From assembly GCA_040902425.1 (NCBI GenBank), contig JBBDXI010000103.1, positions 1 to 64,000 on the forward strand: a stretch of DNA of 64,000 bases. The letters run 5' to 3'. Shown here piece after piece: positions 27,181-35,799 of this stretch. The notes below the pieces were generated by a model, which did not search any database, was not told the origin of the DNA, and worked only from the letters and a program-made list of their open reading frames with translations. Source of the DNA: JBBDXI01 sp040902425. Its GTDB lineage: Bacteria > Planctomycetota > Phycisphaerae > Phycisphaerales > UBA1924. Both the position numbers and the translations under genes were made by a program. The first letter of the stretch is position 1. Each line of letters begins with the position of its first letter.

Positions 27181-28053
27181 TCACTCGATCGGCTCGAGCT
27201 CCTTCGAGCGGTGCTGCATCTGGGCCTTGAGGCGGGCCAGGATCGAGCTGTGCATCTGGCTGACCCGGCTCTCGGAGAGGTCCAGCGTGGCCCCGATCTC
27301 CTTCATCGTCATCCCCTCGTAGTAGTAGAGGATGACGATGAGCCGCTCGGCGCGGCTGAGGCCCCTGGTGATCAGGTCCTTCAGGTCGCGGCGCTGCATC
27401 TCGCGGAGGGGGTTGGTCTCATCGTCCTCGCGGACGACGTCGATCTCGCGCAGCTCTTTCCCGCCGTCGCTGCTGGCGAACTTGCGGGTGATGCTCTGGG
27501 TCATCACGGCCTTGCTGTCGCGGTCCACCTTCTCGAACTCGTCGGGGGCCAGCTGCAGGTGGTCGGCCAGCTCCTGCGGCGTGGGCGGGCGCCCGTGCTT
27601 CATCTCGAACTTCTGGCGGGCGCCCTCCACCTTGGAGGAGCGGTGCCGCACCAGGCGGGGCACCCAGTCCATGGCCCGCAGCTCGTCGAGGATGGCCCCG
27701 CGGATCCGCGGGGCGCAGTAGGTCTCGAACTTGACGTTGCGGTCCAGCTCGAAGGCGTCGATCGCGTCCATGAGGCCGAACAGCCCGGCGGACATCAGGT
27801 CCTCGATGTCCACCTCGTCGGGCAGGCGGGTGTAGATGCGCTCGGCGTTGTAGCGCACCAGCGGCAGGAACCGCTCCATGAGGAAGTTGCGGATCTCGCG
27901 CCGGCGGGCGCGGTCGCTCTCGCACGCCTGGTACTCCACCCACACCTCGTGGATCGGCCGCTTCTCCAGGGGCGGACGCACCTTGGGCCCCTCGCCGCGC
28001 GCCGCGCGCCGGGGAGCGCCACGCATGATCTTCGTCTGCTTCGTCGCTGACAT
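27181..28053 (-). CDS. fliA: Flagellar RNA polymerase sigma factor (FliA/WhiG, sigma-28)
   Basis: 290 residues. Region 2 (FLPLVRYNAERIYTRLPDEV, EDLMSAGLFGLMDAIDAFEL and FETYCAPRIRGAILDELRAM) and region 4 (LSRAERLIVILYYYEGMTMK and EIGATLDLSESRVSQMHSS) are complete, with region 3 between. Directs transcription of late flagellar and chemotaxis genes. The ATG at 28053 has GGAG nine bases upstream; a longer frame upstream is not supported. Has its own promoter at 28150-28176, and closes the flagellar locus. Confidence 0.95.
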   Translation of the reverse strand: MSATKQTKIMRGAPRRAARGEGPKVRPPLEKRPIHEVWVEYQACESDRARRREIRNFLMERFLPLVRYNAERIYTRLPDEVDIEDLMSAGLFGLMDAIDAFELDRNVKFETYCAPRIRGAILDELRAMDWVPRLVRHRSSKVEGARQKFEMKHGRPPTPQELADHLQLAPDEFEKVDRDSKAVMTQSITRKFASSDGGKELREIDVVREDDETNPLREMQRRDLKDLITRGLSRAERLIVILYYYEGMTMKEIGATLDLSESRVSQMHSSILARLKAQMQHRSKELEPIE

Positions 28054-28149
28054 GGTCGGCTCCTTGACCGTCCGTCGCCGCCGGTGCGCTCTCACGCGCC
28101 GGCTCACTCTCTCGACTTCTCGACCCATCCTGGGTCTCGCAGCACGCCG

Positions 28150-28176
28150 AGTATACCGAAAGTCCTGCCCGTGCAA
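28150..28176 (-). promoter_or_regulatory. Promoter upstream of fliA
   Basis: Minus strand: TTGCAC (28176-28171), 15-base spacer, TATACT (28155-28150). Transcription would start near 28143, giving a leader of about 90 bases. The -35 context GACTTGCACG is identical to that before flhF. Confidence 0.6.
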
Positions 28177-28177
28177 G

Positions 28178-28459
28178 TCACGGCGCACCCGCGCCGCGCG
28201 TCTGGGGTTCCTTCCCCGGTCCGGGCTCCGCGCCGCCCACCGGGTTCGCCGCCTTGTACCGTTCCACGTGCTCCGCCGCCGCGCGCAGCGCCACCGCGCC
28301 GATCACCAGCCCCGCCAGGTAGCACAGCACCATCGCGATGATCGCGCCCTGCAGCACCCGCACCACCGGGTTCCCCGCACCCAGCCCCGATACGATCGCC
28401 ACCGTGAACCCGGCCAGCGCGAAGGCCGCGGCGATCGACTTGCCGGCCTCTGGGTTCAC
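28178..28459 (-). CDS. Small two-helix membrane protein in the flagellar locus
   Basis: 93 residues. Two membrane helices (about 9-28 and 35-58) with a short loop, then a hydrophilic Gly/Pro-rich tail. The GTG start is strongly supported by AGGAGGA seven bases upstream. Lies between flhG and fliA on the same strand. No homologous family recognised; its position suggests a role in flagellar placement or in sigma-factor control at the membrane, which is inference only. Confidence 0.7.
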   Translation of the reverse strand: MNPEAGKSIAAAFALAGFTVAIVSGLGAGNPVVRVLQGAIIAMVLCYLAGLVIGAVALRAAAEHVERYKAANPVGGAEPGPGKEPQTRGAGAP

Positions 28460-28598
28460 GCGTGGTTCCTCCTGGAGCGACCCGCGAGCGCGGGGATATC
28501 GAGTGGCTCTTTATCGTCCCGCATCGCGACGCTGGTGAGATCCATTACGAATTCCCCAAAAACCAGGCCGCGGCCCGCGCCGCGGACCGAACAGAGCG

Positions 28599-29765
28599 TC
28601 AACCCCCGCGCAAAACCCGCGAAAGCAGGCCCGATAGCCCGCCCGACCCTCCGCCGCGCGCCGGCGCCGGCGCCCCGGACTCCAGCCGAAGCTCCCTCGC
28701 CACCGCCCCCGCCAGCGCCCGCACCGCGCCGGCCGCCGGCGACCCCGGCGCACTGAGCAGCAGCGGGCGGCGGGAGCGGACGGAGGCGGGAACGCGGGCA
28801 TCGTGCATGATCCATCCAAGGAGCGGGAGCGTGTACCCGAGGAACCGCTGGCAGACCGCCGCCATCCGCGCGTGCACCGCCGCCGCCTCGCGCTGGTCCG
28901 AGGCCTGGTTCACCACGAGCACGACCCGGGGCAGCCCCCCGTCGGGGGAAGGCGGCCGCAAAGGCCGTGCCTTCCCGCGATCCCCGTGCAGGATGCACTT
29001 GATCAGGGCGTAGGCATCCGCGATCGACGTCGGCTCCGGCGTGGCGATGACGATCGCGAGGTCGGCGGCCCGGGAGAACCCGATGACCTCCCGGCCCAGG
29101 CCCGCCCCCGTGTCCACCACGATCACGTCGGTGCTCTGGTCAAGCTCCGCCAGGGAGGCCATCAGCCTGTCCCGCTCGTCGCCGGAAAGCTCCGCCATCC
29201 GCGAGACGCCGACGGAGCCGGGGATGAGGCGGAACCCGCCCGGGGCATCCATCGCGATCTCGGTGATCGACCGGCGGGCCGGGGGCGCAGACGGTGCGCT
29301 GGCCGCCGGCGCATCGGCGACTCCGACAAACTGCTCCAGCCGTCTGGTAGGCGTAAGGCCGCAGAGCACATCCGCGTTGGCCATTCCCAGGTCCGCATCC
29401 AGCAGCGTCACCCGCTGGCGCATCTGCACCAGGCAGATCGCGAGGTTCACGGCCGCGCTGGTCTTGCCCACGCCGCCCTTGCCCGAGGCGATGCTGACCA
29501 CCCGCGCCGACCGCTTCGCGATCGGGGGAGCCGGCGCGGGCGCTATCGGGGACGCGGGCCTCGGCGCGTGCTGGCGGACGGCGGCGCCCGCCGCCGGCGC
29601 TGCCGGGCGACGCTGCATGGCCTCGACCATCGCGCGGAGGCGCGACGCCTGGTCCTCGCTGATGGTGACCCGCGACTCGCGCACCCGCGAAACTCCGTGG
29701 GCAGGCACAGCGGGCAGGACAACGGGCCCCTGCCCGGAAAAAGGACCCGAAATATGGACCGTCAT
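28599..29765 (-). CDS. flhG: Flagellar number regulator FlhG (MinD-like ATPase)
   Basis: 388 residues. The N-terminal 85 residues are hydrophilic and Ala/Pro-rich (in other FlhGs this part activates FlhF). A deviant Walker A follows in VSIASGKGGVGKTSAAVNLA, then LLDADLGMANADVLCGL and VIVVDTGAGLGREV. Walker-type ParA/MinD fold; sets flagellar number and position together with FlhF. A loop rich in Ala/Pro (about 150-163) interrupts the domain. The ATG overlaps the flhF stop by four bases. The C-terminal helix (GLSGLLSRVL) may bind the membrane. Confidence 0.92.
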   Translation of the reverse strand: MTVHISGPFSGQGPVVLPAVPAHGVSRVRESRVTISEDQASRLRAMVEAMQRRPAAPAAGAAVRQHAPRPASPIAPAPAPPIAKRSARVVSIASGKGGVGKTSAAVNLAICLVQMRQRVTLLDADLGMANADVLCGLTPTRRLEQFVGVADAPAASAPSAPPARRSITEIAMDAPGGFRLIPGSVGVSRMAELSGDERDRLMASLAELDQSTDVIVVDTGAGLGREVIGFSRAADLAIVIATPEPTSIADAYALIKCILHGDRGKARPLRPPSPDGGLPRVVLVVNQASDQREAAAVHARMAAVCQRFLGYTLPLLGWIMHDARVPASVRSRRPLLLSAPGSPAAGAVRALAGAVARELRLESGAPAPARGGGSGGLSGLLSRVLRGG

Positions 29766-31123
29766 CTCGCCTTGCCCCCCTCGAGCAGGAGCCGCGCAAT
29801 GCGGTCGGGACTGCCGATCTCGATATGGTCCGGGACTTCCTGCCCCGTCGTGACATAGCTCAGCTTCAGGGCGATCCGGCTCGCCACCGTCACCAGCACC
29901 CCGAAGTTCACCGCCTCATCCAGCTTCGTGAAGATCACGCGGTCCGGGCTCGCCGCCGCGAACCGCTCCGCGGCCTCCAGCAGCACCGCCTCGCTCGCCG
30001 TGCTGGAGAGGACCAGGTGCGTGTGGTGGGGCCGGGCCGCCGCCAGGAACCGCCGCAGCTCATCCAGCCGCCCCGCGTCCCGCTGCGAGCGCCCGGCGGT
30101 GTCGATCAGCACCACCTCGCAGTCGCGCAGCCCCTCCAGCACCGCCCCCATCTCCGCCGGCGACATCGCCACCCGCAGCGGCAGCCCGATGATCTCCGCG
30201 TAGGTCCGCAACTGGTCCACCGCCGCGATCCGGTACGTGTCCGTCGTGACCAGCCCCACCCGCTTCCCGTGCCGCAGCTTGTACGCCGCGGCCAGCTTGG
30301 CCACCGTCGTCGTCTTGCCCACCCCCGTCGGCCCCACCAGCGCCAGCGTCAGGGGCCGCCCGTCGCGGGGGGGCGTCAGGCGGGGCACATCGCCCTCGGC
30401 GGGGATCATCGACGCCAGGTGCCGCAGCACCGTCTGCCGCACGATCCCGCCATCCGCCAGCTCGGCCGGCGACAGCTCGTTGCGGACCTGCCCCACCACA
30501 TCCTCGGCAATCTCGGCCGCGACCTCGCCCTCCAGCAGCTTCAGGTAGTCCGTGAACAGGGCGTCGGGCATCGACCCCGGCATCTCGCCGGCCGTCGCCG
30601 CCGTCCCGGCCCGCACCGCCGACTGCCGCGAGCACTGGAGCACCTGCCCCACCATCTTCTTGATCGCCGCCAGTTCCGCATCCAGCGCCTGGGTCACGCC
30701 GTCCTTCGCGCCCCGCGCGGGCGACGCGATCGCCTCGACCACGGCCGCGGCAGCGCTCCCCCCCGCTCCCCCGGCCGACGCGGCGACGGGCACCAGTTCC
30801 GCAGCCCGGGTCGCCGCCCGCTCCGGCCTGGCGGACGCGTTCTCCGCGGGCGGGGGCATCCCGTACGCCCTCATCGCGGCCGCGGGGATGACCACGGGCC
30901 TCGGGGCTGGCGCCGTGGGGACGGTTCCCTTCTTCCGTTCGCGGGGCAGCACGTTCACGCCGTCGGAGGCGGTGATCTCGACCATCGGGCGCCCGCCGAA
31001 CCCCAGCCACCCGCCCACCCTGTACGAGCGGGTGTGCAGAATGACGGCGTCCTTCCCGAGGTCTCGCTTGACCTCAGCAAGGGCGTCGCCCATGGTGCGT
31101 GCGCGATAGGTCTTGAGGATCAT
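29762..31123 (-). CDS. flhF: Flagellar biosynthesis GTPase FlhF
   Basis: 453 residues from the ATG at 31123. N-terminal B-domain start (MILKTYRARTMGDALAEVKR), an Ala-rich linker, the N domain, and the SRP-type GTPase domain with GPTGVGKTTTVAKLAA, TDTYRIAAVDQLRTYA, DTAGRSQRD and TKLDEA. Positions the flagellum and works with FlhG, encoded immediately downstream with overlap. A longer frame extends upstream to 31261, but this start matches the family and has GGAAGG just before it. A promoter lies at 31176-31203, so flhF-flhG-membrane protein-fliA can be transcribed apart from flhA. Confidence 0.95.
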   Translation of the reverse strand: MILKTYRARTMGDALAEVKRDLGKDAVILHTRSYRVGGWLGFGGRPMVEITASDGVNVLPRERKKGTVPTAPAPRPVVIPAAAMRAYGMPPPAENASARPERAATRAAELVPVAASAGGAGGSAAAAVVEAIASPARGAKDGVTQALDAELAAIKKMVGQVLQCSRQSAVRAGTAATAGEMPGSMPDALFTDYLKLLEGEVAAEIAEDVVGQVRNELSPAELADGGIVRQTVLRHLASMIPAEGDVPRLTPPRDGRPLTLALVGPTGVGKTTTVAKLAAAYKLRHGKRVGLVTTDTYRIAAVDQLRTYAEIIGLPLRVAMSPAEMGAVLEGLRDCEVVLIDTAGRSQRDAGRLDELRRFLAAARPHHTHLVLSSTASEAVLLEAAERFAAASPDRVIFTKLDEAVNFGVLVTVASRIALKLSYVTTGQEVPDHIEIGSPDRIARLLLEGGKAR

Positions 31124-31175
31124 CTCGCCTTCCGTAGCACGATCCGCCCTGCATCCTTGCCGGGCATGGGGTCTC

Positions 31176-31203
31176 AGAATACCGAGTGCGCCGCCGCGTG
31201 CAA
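31176..31203 (-). promoter_or_regulatory. Promoter upstream of flhF
   Basis: Minus strand: TTGCAC (31203-31198), 16-base spacer, TATTCT (31181-31176). The start site would be near 31169, a leader of about 46 bases. Same -35 context as the fliA promoter. Confidence 0.6.
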
Positions 31204-31265
31204 GTCGGCCCGCGGGGCGGGCGCCGATTTCCACCGCCCGCCGGCGCACGCCTTGCGCCAAGTCC

Positions 31266-33427
31266 TTACGCCGCCGCCACCTCCTTCCCTTCCGGCGCGC
31301 CGACCAGGGCCAGCGACTCGACCTCGATGGTGGGGATGACCTCGTTGTACCCCAGCACGGCCACGGTCGGCACGTGCGGCTCCAGCACCTGCCGCACCAC
31401 CGCCCGCACCTGCGGCGAGGCGATCACCACCGGCGGGTAGCCCCCCGCCGTCACCAGCCGCAGCGACTCGCACACCTGCTGGGCGATGGCCGCCGCCACC
31501 CGCGCCGGCATGGAGACGCTCGTCCCAGCCTGCCCGCGGTCGATGTACCCGTTGATCTGGTCCTCCAGCACGGGATCGAGCGTGACGCAGACCAGCCTCG
31601 GGCGGCCGCCCGCCTCCGCCGGCGGGCTGGCGTACTGCTGGCAGATCGTCCGCCGCAGCGCGTTGCGGACGTACTCCGTCAGCACATCCAGGTCCTTGGT
31701 CCGGGGACCCCAGTCGGCCAGCGTCTCCAGGATCGTCTCCAGGTCCCGCACCGGCACCCGCTCGCGCAGCAGGTTCTGGAGGACCTTCTGCAGGTCCCCG
31801 CTCTTGACCACCGCCGGCACCGTCTCCTCCACCAGCTTGGGCGACTTCTTCTTCAGCTCCTCCAGCAGGTTGACCACCTCGGTCCGCGTCAGCAGCTCCC
31901 CCGGGGGGGNNNNNNNNNNCCCCCCCCGCTGGTGGGGTCGACCACCGTGTAGTTCATCGTCTCGGCTCGTGTCCGCAGGGGCGGATCGATCCACCACGCC
32001 TCCAGGCCGAAGGCCGGCTCGCGCGTCCGCTCCCCGTCGATCGGCCCGCTGGCCAGCCCCGAGTCCATCGCCAGGAGCTTCCCCGGCCTGGTCTGCCCGC
32101 TGGCCACCGGGCTCCCGCGGATCTTGATCCGGTACTCCGTCGCCGGCAGCTGCATGTTGTCGCGGATCCGCACCGGGGGCATCACCAGCCCCATCTCCCC
32201 CGCCAGCTGCCGCCGGATCGCGCTGATCCGCTCCAGCAGGTCCCCGCTGCGCCCCGCATCCACCAGCGCCACCAGGGCGTACCCCACCTCCAGCTCCAGC
32301 GTGTCCACCTTCAGCAGCGTCTCGACCGGGGGCGGCTCGGTCCGGGTCTTGGCCGCGGCCTGGTCCTCATCCTGCTGCTTGCTCGCCGCCGCCTGCTTCT
32401 TCGTCCGCAGCATCGACCACGCCAGCAGCCCCAGCCCGGTCCCCGTCGCCAGCAGCGGGGCCGAGGGCAGGGGCGTCGCCGCCAGGGCGATCAGGAACAC
32501 CGCCGTGATCAGGAGGCCCCGCGGCTGGCTGATGATCTGGTCGGTCAACTCCGTCCCCAGCTGCGCCCGCGATCCCGAGCGCGTCACGATCAGCGCCGAG
32601 GCGATCGCGATCACGAACGAGGGGATCTGCGAGGTCAGCCCGTCCCCGATCGTCAGCTTGGTGAACACCTCGGCCGTCTGCTTGGCGTCCCAGCCTCGCG
32701 CCAGGATCCCCACGGCGAAGCCGCCGAGGATGTTGATGACGGTGATGATGATCCCGGCGATCGCGTCGCCCCGGACGAACTTGCTGGCGCCGTCCATGGC
32801 CCCGAAGAAGTCCGCCTCCTGGCGGATCTGCTCCCGCCGGCGCCGCGCCTCACCCTCGTTGATCACCCCCGCGTTCAGGTCGCTGTCGATCGCCATCTGC
32901 TTGCCCGGCATCGCGTCCAGCGTGAACCGGGCCGCGACCTCGCTGATCCGCGTGGCCCCCTTGGTGATCACCACGAACTGCACGATCACCAGGATCAGGA
33001 AGATGACCACGCCGACGAACAGCGACTCCCCCGCCACGAAGTTCCCGAACGCCGAGATCACGTGCCCGGCCGCGGCCTCCGCGTCGGCCGCCGTGTTCCC
33101 CTCCGCCGAGAGGATCAGGCGCGTCGAGGCGATGTTGAGCACCAGCCGCAGCAGCGTGGTCCCCAGGAGCAGCGAGGGGAAGACGCTGAAATCCAGCGGG
33201 TGGTCCATGTAGATCGTGGTCAGCAGGATGATCACGGCCAGGCTGATGTTGGCCGAGATCATCATGTCCATCAGCCACGGCGGCATCGGCACCAGCAGCA
33301 CCGCCAGCAGCCCGACGAACCCGACGGGGACGATCACCCCCCGGTACTCGCGCACGCGGTACATCCAGGCCGGCAACCGCCCGCCCGTCAGCCCCGCATG
33401 GACCGGCTTGACCGTCGCCTTCGCCAC
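31266..33427 (-). CDS. flhA: Flagellar export gate protein FlhA (split by an assembly gap)
   Basis: The N-terminal part starts at a GTG (33427, AGGAG five bases upstream) and contains the membrane region and FHIPEP signature segment (around ATRISEVAARFTLDAMPGKQ). It reads through NYTVVDPTS, then meets ten N. The cytoplasmic C-terminal domain resumes at ELLTRTEVVNLLEELKKKSP and runs to EGKEVAAA at 31266. Family comparison suggests about 18 residues are missing, and the two halves are in different frames because the N-run is a placeholder. I treat it as one intact gene. FlhA is the nonameric export gate for flagellar proteins in the inner membrane. Confidence 0.93.
31910..31919. other. Assembly gap (10 N) inside flhA
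   Basis: Flanked by a short G run on the left (31903-31909) and a C run on the right. The true length is unknown; the flhA protein suggests roughly 50-60 missing bases. Confidence 0.95.
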
Positions 33428-33442
33428 TCACGCTCCTGGATC

Positions 33443-33596
33443 GAAGAGAAGAGCGGCCACAGATGACACAGATGCGCACAGATAAGAGGGGAAGGGCCCC
33501 TTGGAGGCCCGGTGGGTCGACCCCGAGCACGCGTGTCTTCTCTTCCCATCTGTGTCCATCTGTGTCATCTGTGGCCTCTTCTCTTGTCTTCTTCTC
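33443..33596. repeat. Inverted CACAGATG element between flhB and flhA
   Basis: The left arm (33443-33484) contains GAAGAGAAGAG and GGCCACAGATGACACAGATG. The right arm (33536-33596) is its inverse (CATCTGTGTCATCTGTGGCC, then CTTCTC). The loop is about 50 bases. Second copy of the element at 7711-7837. The flhB stop codon (33595-33597) lies at its outer edge. Confidence 0.8.
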
Positions 33597-34662
33597 ACGC
33601 CGCCTGCCCCCTGAGCCGGTACACGAACGCCAGCACCTCCGCCACCGCCTCGTAGAACTTCGGGCCGATCTCCTGCCCCACCTCGACGCCCCAGTAGAGC
33701 CCTCGCGCCAGCGGCGCCCGCTCGACCATCGGCACGCCGTGGGCGATCGCGATCTCGCGGATCCGGAACGCCAGCTCGTCCGCCCCCTTCGCCACCACCC
33801 GCGGCGCCCCCATCTTCCCCGAGTCGTACTTCAGCGCCACCGAGAAGTGCGTCGGGTTGGTCACGATCACGTCCGCCTTCGGCACCGCGTGGCGGACCCG
33901 CTGCATCGCGATCTCCCGCGCCATCCGCGTCCGCCGGGCCTTCACATCCGGGTCGCCCTCCACGTTCCGCCGCTCGTCCTTCACTTCCTGCCGCGTCATC
34001 CGCAGGTCGCGCGTGTGCTGCCACCGCTGGTACGAGTAGTCGATGATCCCCAGCATCAGGAAGATCGCCAGCAGCCACGCCACCAGCTGCGCCGCGATCA
34101 GGGCCACCTTGTACATGGCCGCCGCCAGCCCCAGCGCCGGCAGCGCCGCGATCTCCGGCAGGGCCGACCGCACGATCATCGCCGCGGCCGCGCCCACCAC
34201 CGCCAGCTTCACCGTGTTGAGCAGCGTCTTGACCAGGTTCCGCGCGTTGAACAGCCGCTTCACACCGGCGATCGGGTTCAGCCGCTCCAGCTTCGGCGCC
34301 AGCGGCTGCGTCGTGAACAGCCACCCCACCTGCACGAAGTTCCCCAGCAGCGCCACCCCCAGCATCGCCAGCAGCCCCGGCCCTATCAGCTTCGCCGTCT
34401 CGAGCGCCGCCCACAGGATCAGCCCATCCAGCGACTCCACGCGCAGCGGGTCCCCCGGGGCCTCCCCCTCCAGCACGCGCCGCAGGAGCACCGCCAACCC
34501 CGCCAGCGCCGCCCCGCCGAAGAGCGCGATCAGCAGCACCCCCCCCAGCAGGTCGATCGCCGAGGTCAGGTCCTGGCTCTTGGCCACCTGCCCGCGCTGC
34601 CGCGCCTCCGAGAGCCTTCTCCCGGTCGGCAGTTCCGTTCTTTCGCCCAGTTCCTCGGCCAT
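33595..34662 (-). CDS. flhB: Flagellar export apparatus protein FlhB
   Basis: 355 residues. N-terminal ERTELPTGRRLSEARQRGQV, four membrane helices, the charged linker, and the self-cleavage site NPTH (ADVIVTNPTHFSVALKYD), which lets FlhB switch export specificity from hook to filament. GGGAGG eight bases before the ATG. Preceded by fliR with a 41-base gap, and followed by flhA across a repeat element that abuts its TGA. Confidence 0.97.
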   Translation of the reverse strand: MAEELGERTELPTGRRLSEARQRGQVAKSQDLTSAIDLLGGVLLIALFGGAALAGLAVLLRRVLEGEAPGDPLRVESLDGLILWAALETAKLIGPGLLAMLGVALLGNFVQVGWLFTTQPLAPKLERLNPIAGVKRLFNARNLVKTLLNTVKLAVVGAAAAMIVRSALPEIAALPALGLAAAMYKVALIAAQLVAWLLAIFLMLGIIDYSYQRWQHTRDLRMTRQEVKDERRNVEGDPDVKARRTRMAREIAMQRVRHAVPKADVIVTNPTHFSVALKYDSGKMGAPRVVAKGADELAFRIREIAIAHGVPMVERAPLARGLYWGVEVGQEIGPKFYEAVAEVLAFVYRLRGQAA

Positions 34663-34703
34663 GACCGGGGCCTCCCTGCCCCGCCCGCGCTACTCCCGCC
34701 GGA

Positions 34704-35486
34704 TCACCCGACCGTCCGCCCGAAGTCCAGCACCACGTTCAGCACCCGCTCCAGCTCCCCCTGGATCGCCCCGTGCATCGAACCGATCGCCGCGGCCACC
34801 ATCCCCACCCCGAAAAGGATCTTCACGGTGAACCCCACCGAGAGGATGTTGATCTGCGGCATCGTCTTCATGATGAACCCCATCGAGATCATCAGCAGGA
34901 AGACGATGCAGACCACGGGGGCCGCGACGCGCGCGGCCATCTCGACGCCCGACGAGAGCACGCCAACAACGAGATCAAGCGGCGCCACCCCGCCGCCCAC
35001 CCCGCCGATCGGCACGCCCTGGTAGGTCGAGAGGAGCGAGACGAACAGCACCTCCAGCCCGCCCAGCGCGATGAACGTCCCCAGGGCGATGAACATCAGC
35101 AGCTGGCCGAGGATGTCGGTGTCCATCGCGGTGTGGGGGTTGTACACGCGGGCGAGGCCCAGGCCCATCTGGTGCCCCATAACGTACCCCGCAAGGTCCA
35201 GGCACATGATCGGCAGGCACGCGATGAACCCGATGGTGAAGCCGATCAGCGTCTCGGTCACGATCAGCGGGGCGAGGGTGAGCAGCGTCGTCTCGGGCAG
35301 GTGCTGCACCGTGCTCGAGAGCCCCGGGTACACCGCGGCCGCGAGCATGACGACCAGGAGGGCCCGGAACTTCGCCGGCAGGAAGCGGTTCCCCAGGATC
35401 GGCGCCAGCAGGAAGAGGCCCCCCAGGCGCGCGACGACCAGCATGAAGGGGACCACGTGGGAGAGGATGGGCTCGTAGGAGATCAT
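34704..35486 (-). CDS. fliR: Flagellar export apparatus protein FliR
   Basis: 260 residues, about six membrane helices. Typical features are N-terminal RLGGLFLLAPILGNRFLPAK, the central GHQMGLGLARVYNP and the final SVGFTVKILFGVGMVAAAIG. Part of the FliPQR export-gate core. No Shine-Dalgarno is seen before the ATG: the 49 bases back to the fliQ stop are largely a GCGCAGAGG-type repeat (35497-35531), so translation may rely on coupling. Confidence 0.95.
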   Translation of the reverse strand: MISYEPILSHVVPFMLVVARLGGLFLLAPILGNRFLPAKFRALLVVMLAAAVYPGLSSTVQHLPETTLLTLAPLIVTETLIGFTIGFIACLPIMCLDLAGYVMGHQMGLGLARVYNPHTAMDTDILGQLLMFIALGTFIALGGLEVLFVSLLSTYQGVPIGGVGGGVAPLDLVVGVLSSGVEMAARVAAPVVCIVFLLMISMGFIMKTMPQINILSVGFTVKILFGVGMVAAAIGSMHGAIQGELERVLNVVLDFGRTVG

Positions 35487-35496
35487 TGGAGTTCGC

Positions 35497-35531
35497 GCGG
35501 GGGCGCGGGGGGCGCAGAGGAAGACGCAGAG
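35497..35531. repeat. Short GCAGAGG/CGCAGAG array between fliQ and fliR
   Basis: Single arm with units GGCGCAGAGG, AGACGCAGAG. Same family as the arms at 2299-2420, without an inverted partner. Confidence 0.55.
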
Positions 35532-35535
35532 AGGA

Positions 35536-35799
35536 CTATCCCGAGGCCAGGGAGAGCAGGTCGGTCGCGTACTCGACCAGGCGGGCGGTGATCCACGGCA
35601 GCAGCAGCGCCGCGACCACGATCATCACCACGATCTTGGGCACGAACGTGATCGTCTGGTCCTGGATGCTCGTCACCGACTGGAAGATGCTGACGATCAG
35701 CCCCACCAGCACCCCCGCCGCCAGGATCGGCGCCGCGATCTTCAGCGTGATCACCAGCATGTCCCGGGCCATCGCCACCGCCGCCTCGTCGTAGTTCAC
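35536..35799 (-). CDS. fliQ: Flagellar export apparatus protein FliQ
   Basis: 87 residues with two membrane helices (APILAAGVLVGLIVSIFQSV and IVVMIVVAALLLPWITARLV) and the conserved TSIQDQTITFVPKI between them. The GTG at 35799 overlaps the fliP stop (GTGA) and gives the usual family length; an ATG four codons earlier (35811) is possible. Part of the FliPQR export-gate core. Confidence 0.93.
   Translation of the reverse strand: MNYDEAAVAMARDMLVITLKIAAPILAAGVLVGLIVSIFQSVTSIQDQTITFVPKIVVMIVVAALLLPWITARLVEYATDLLSLASG

Noticed and set aside
28456..28998. Minus-strand open frame of 180 codons overlapping the end of flhG
   Set aside because: Runs in another frame through the conserved flhG coding sequence, with Gly/Ala/Arg-biased composition and no motif.
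31889..31997. flhA interrupted by mutation (pseudogene)
   Set aside because: The break coincides with a ten-N placeholder and short homopolymers, so missing sequence explains it.
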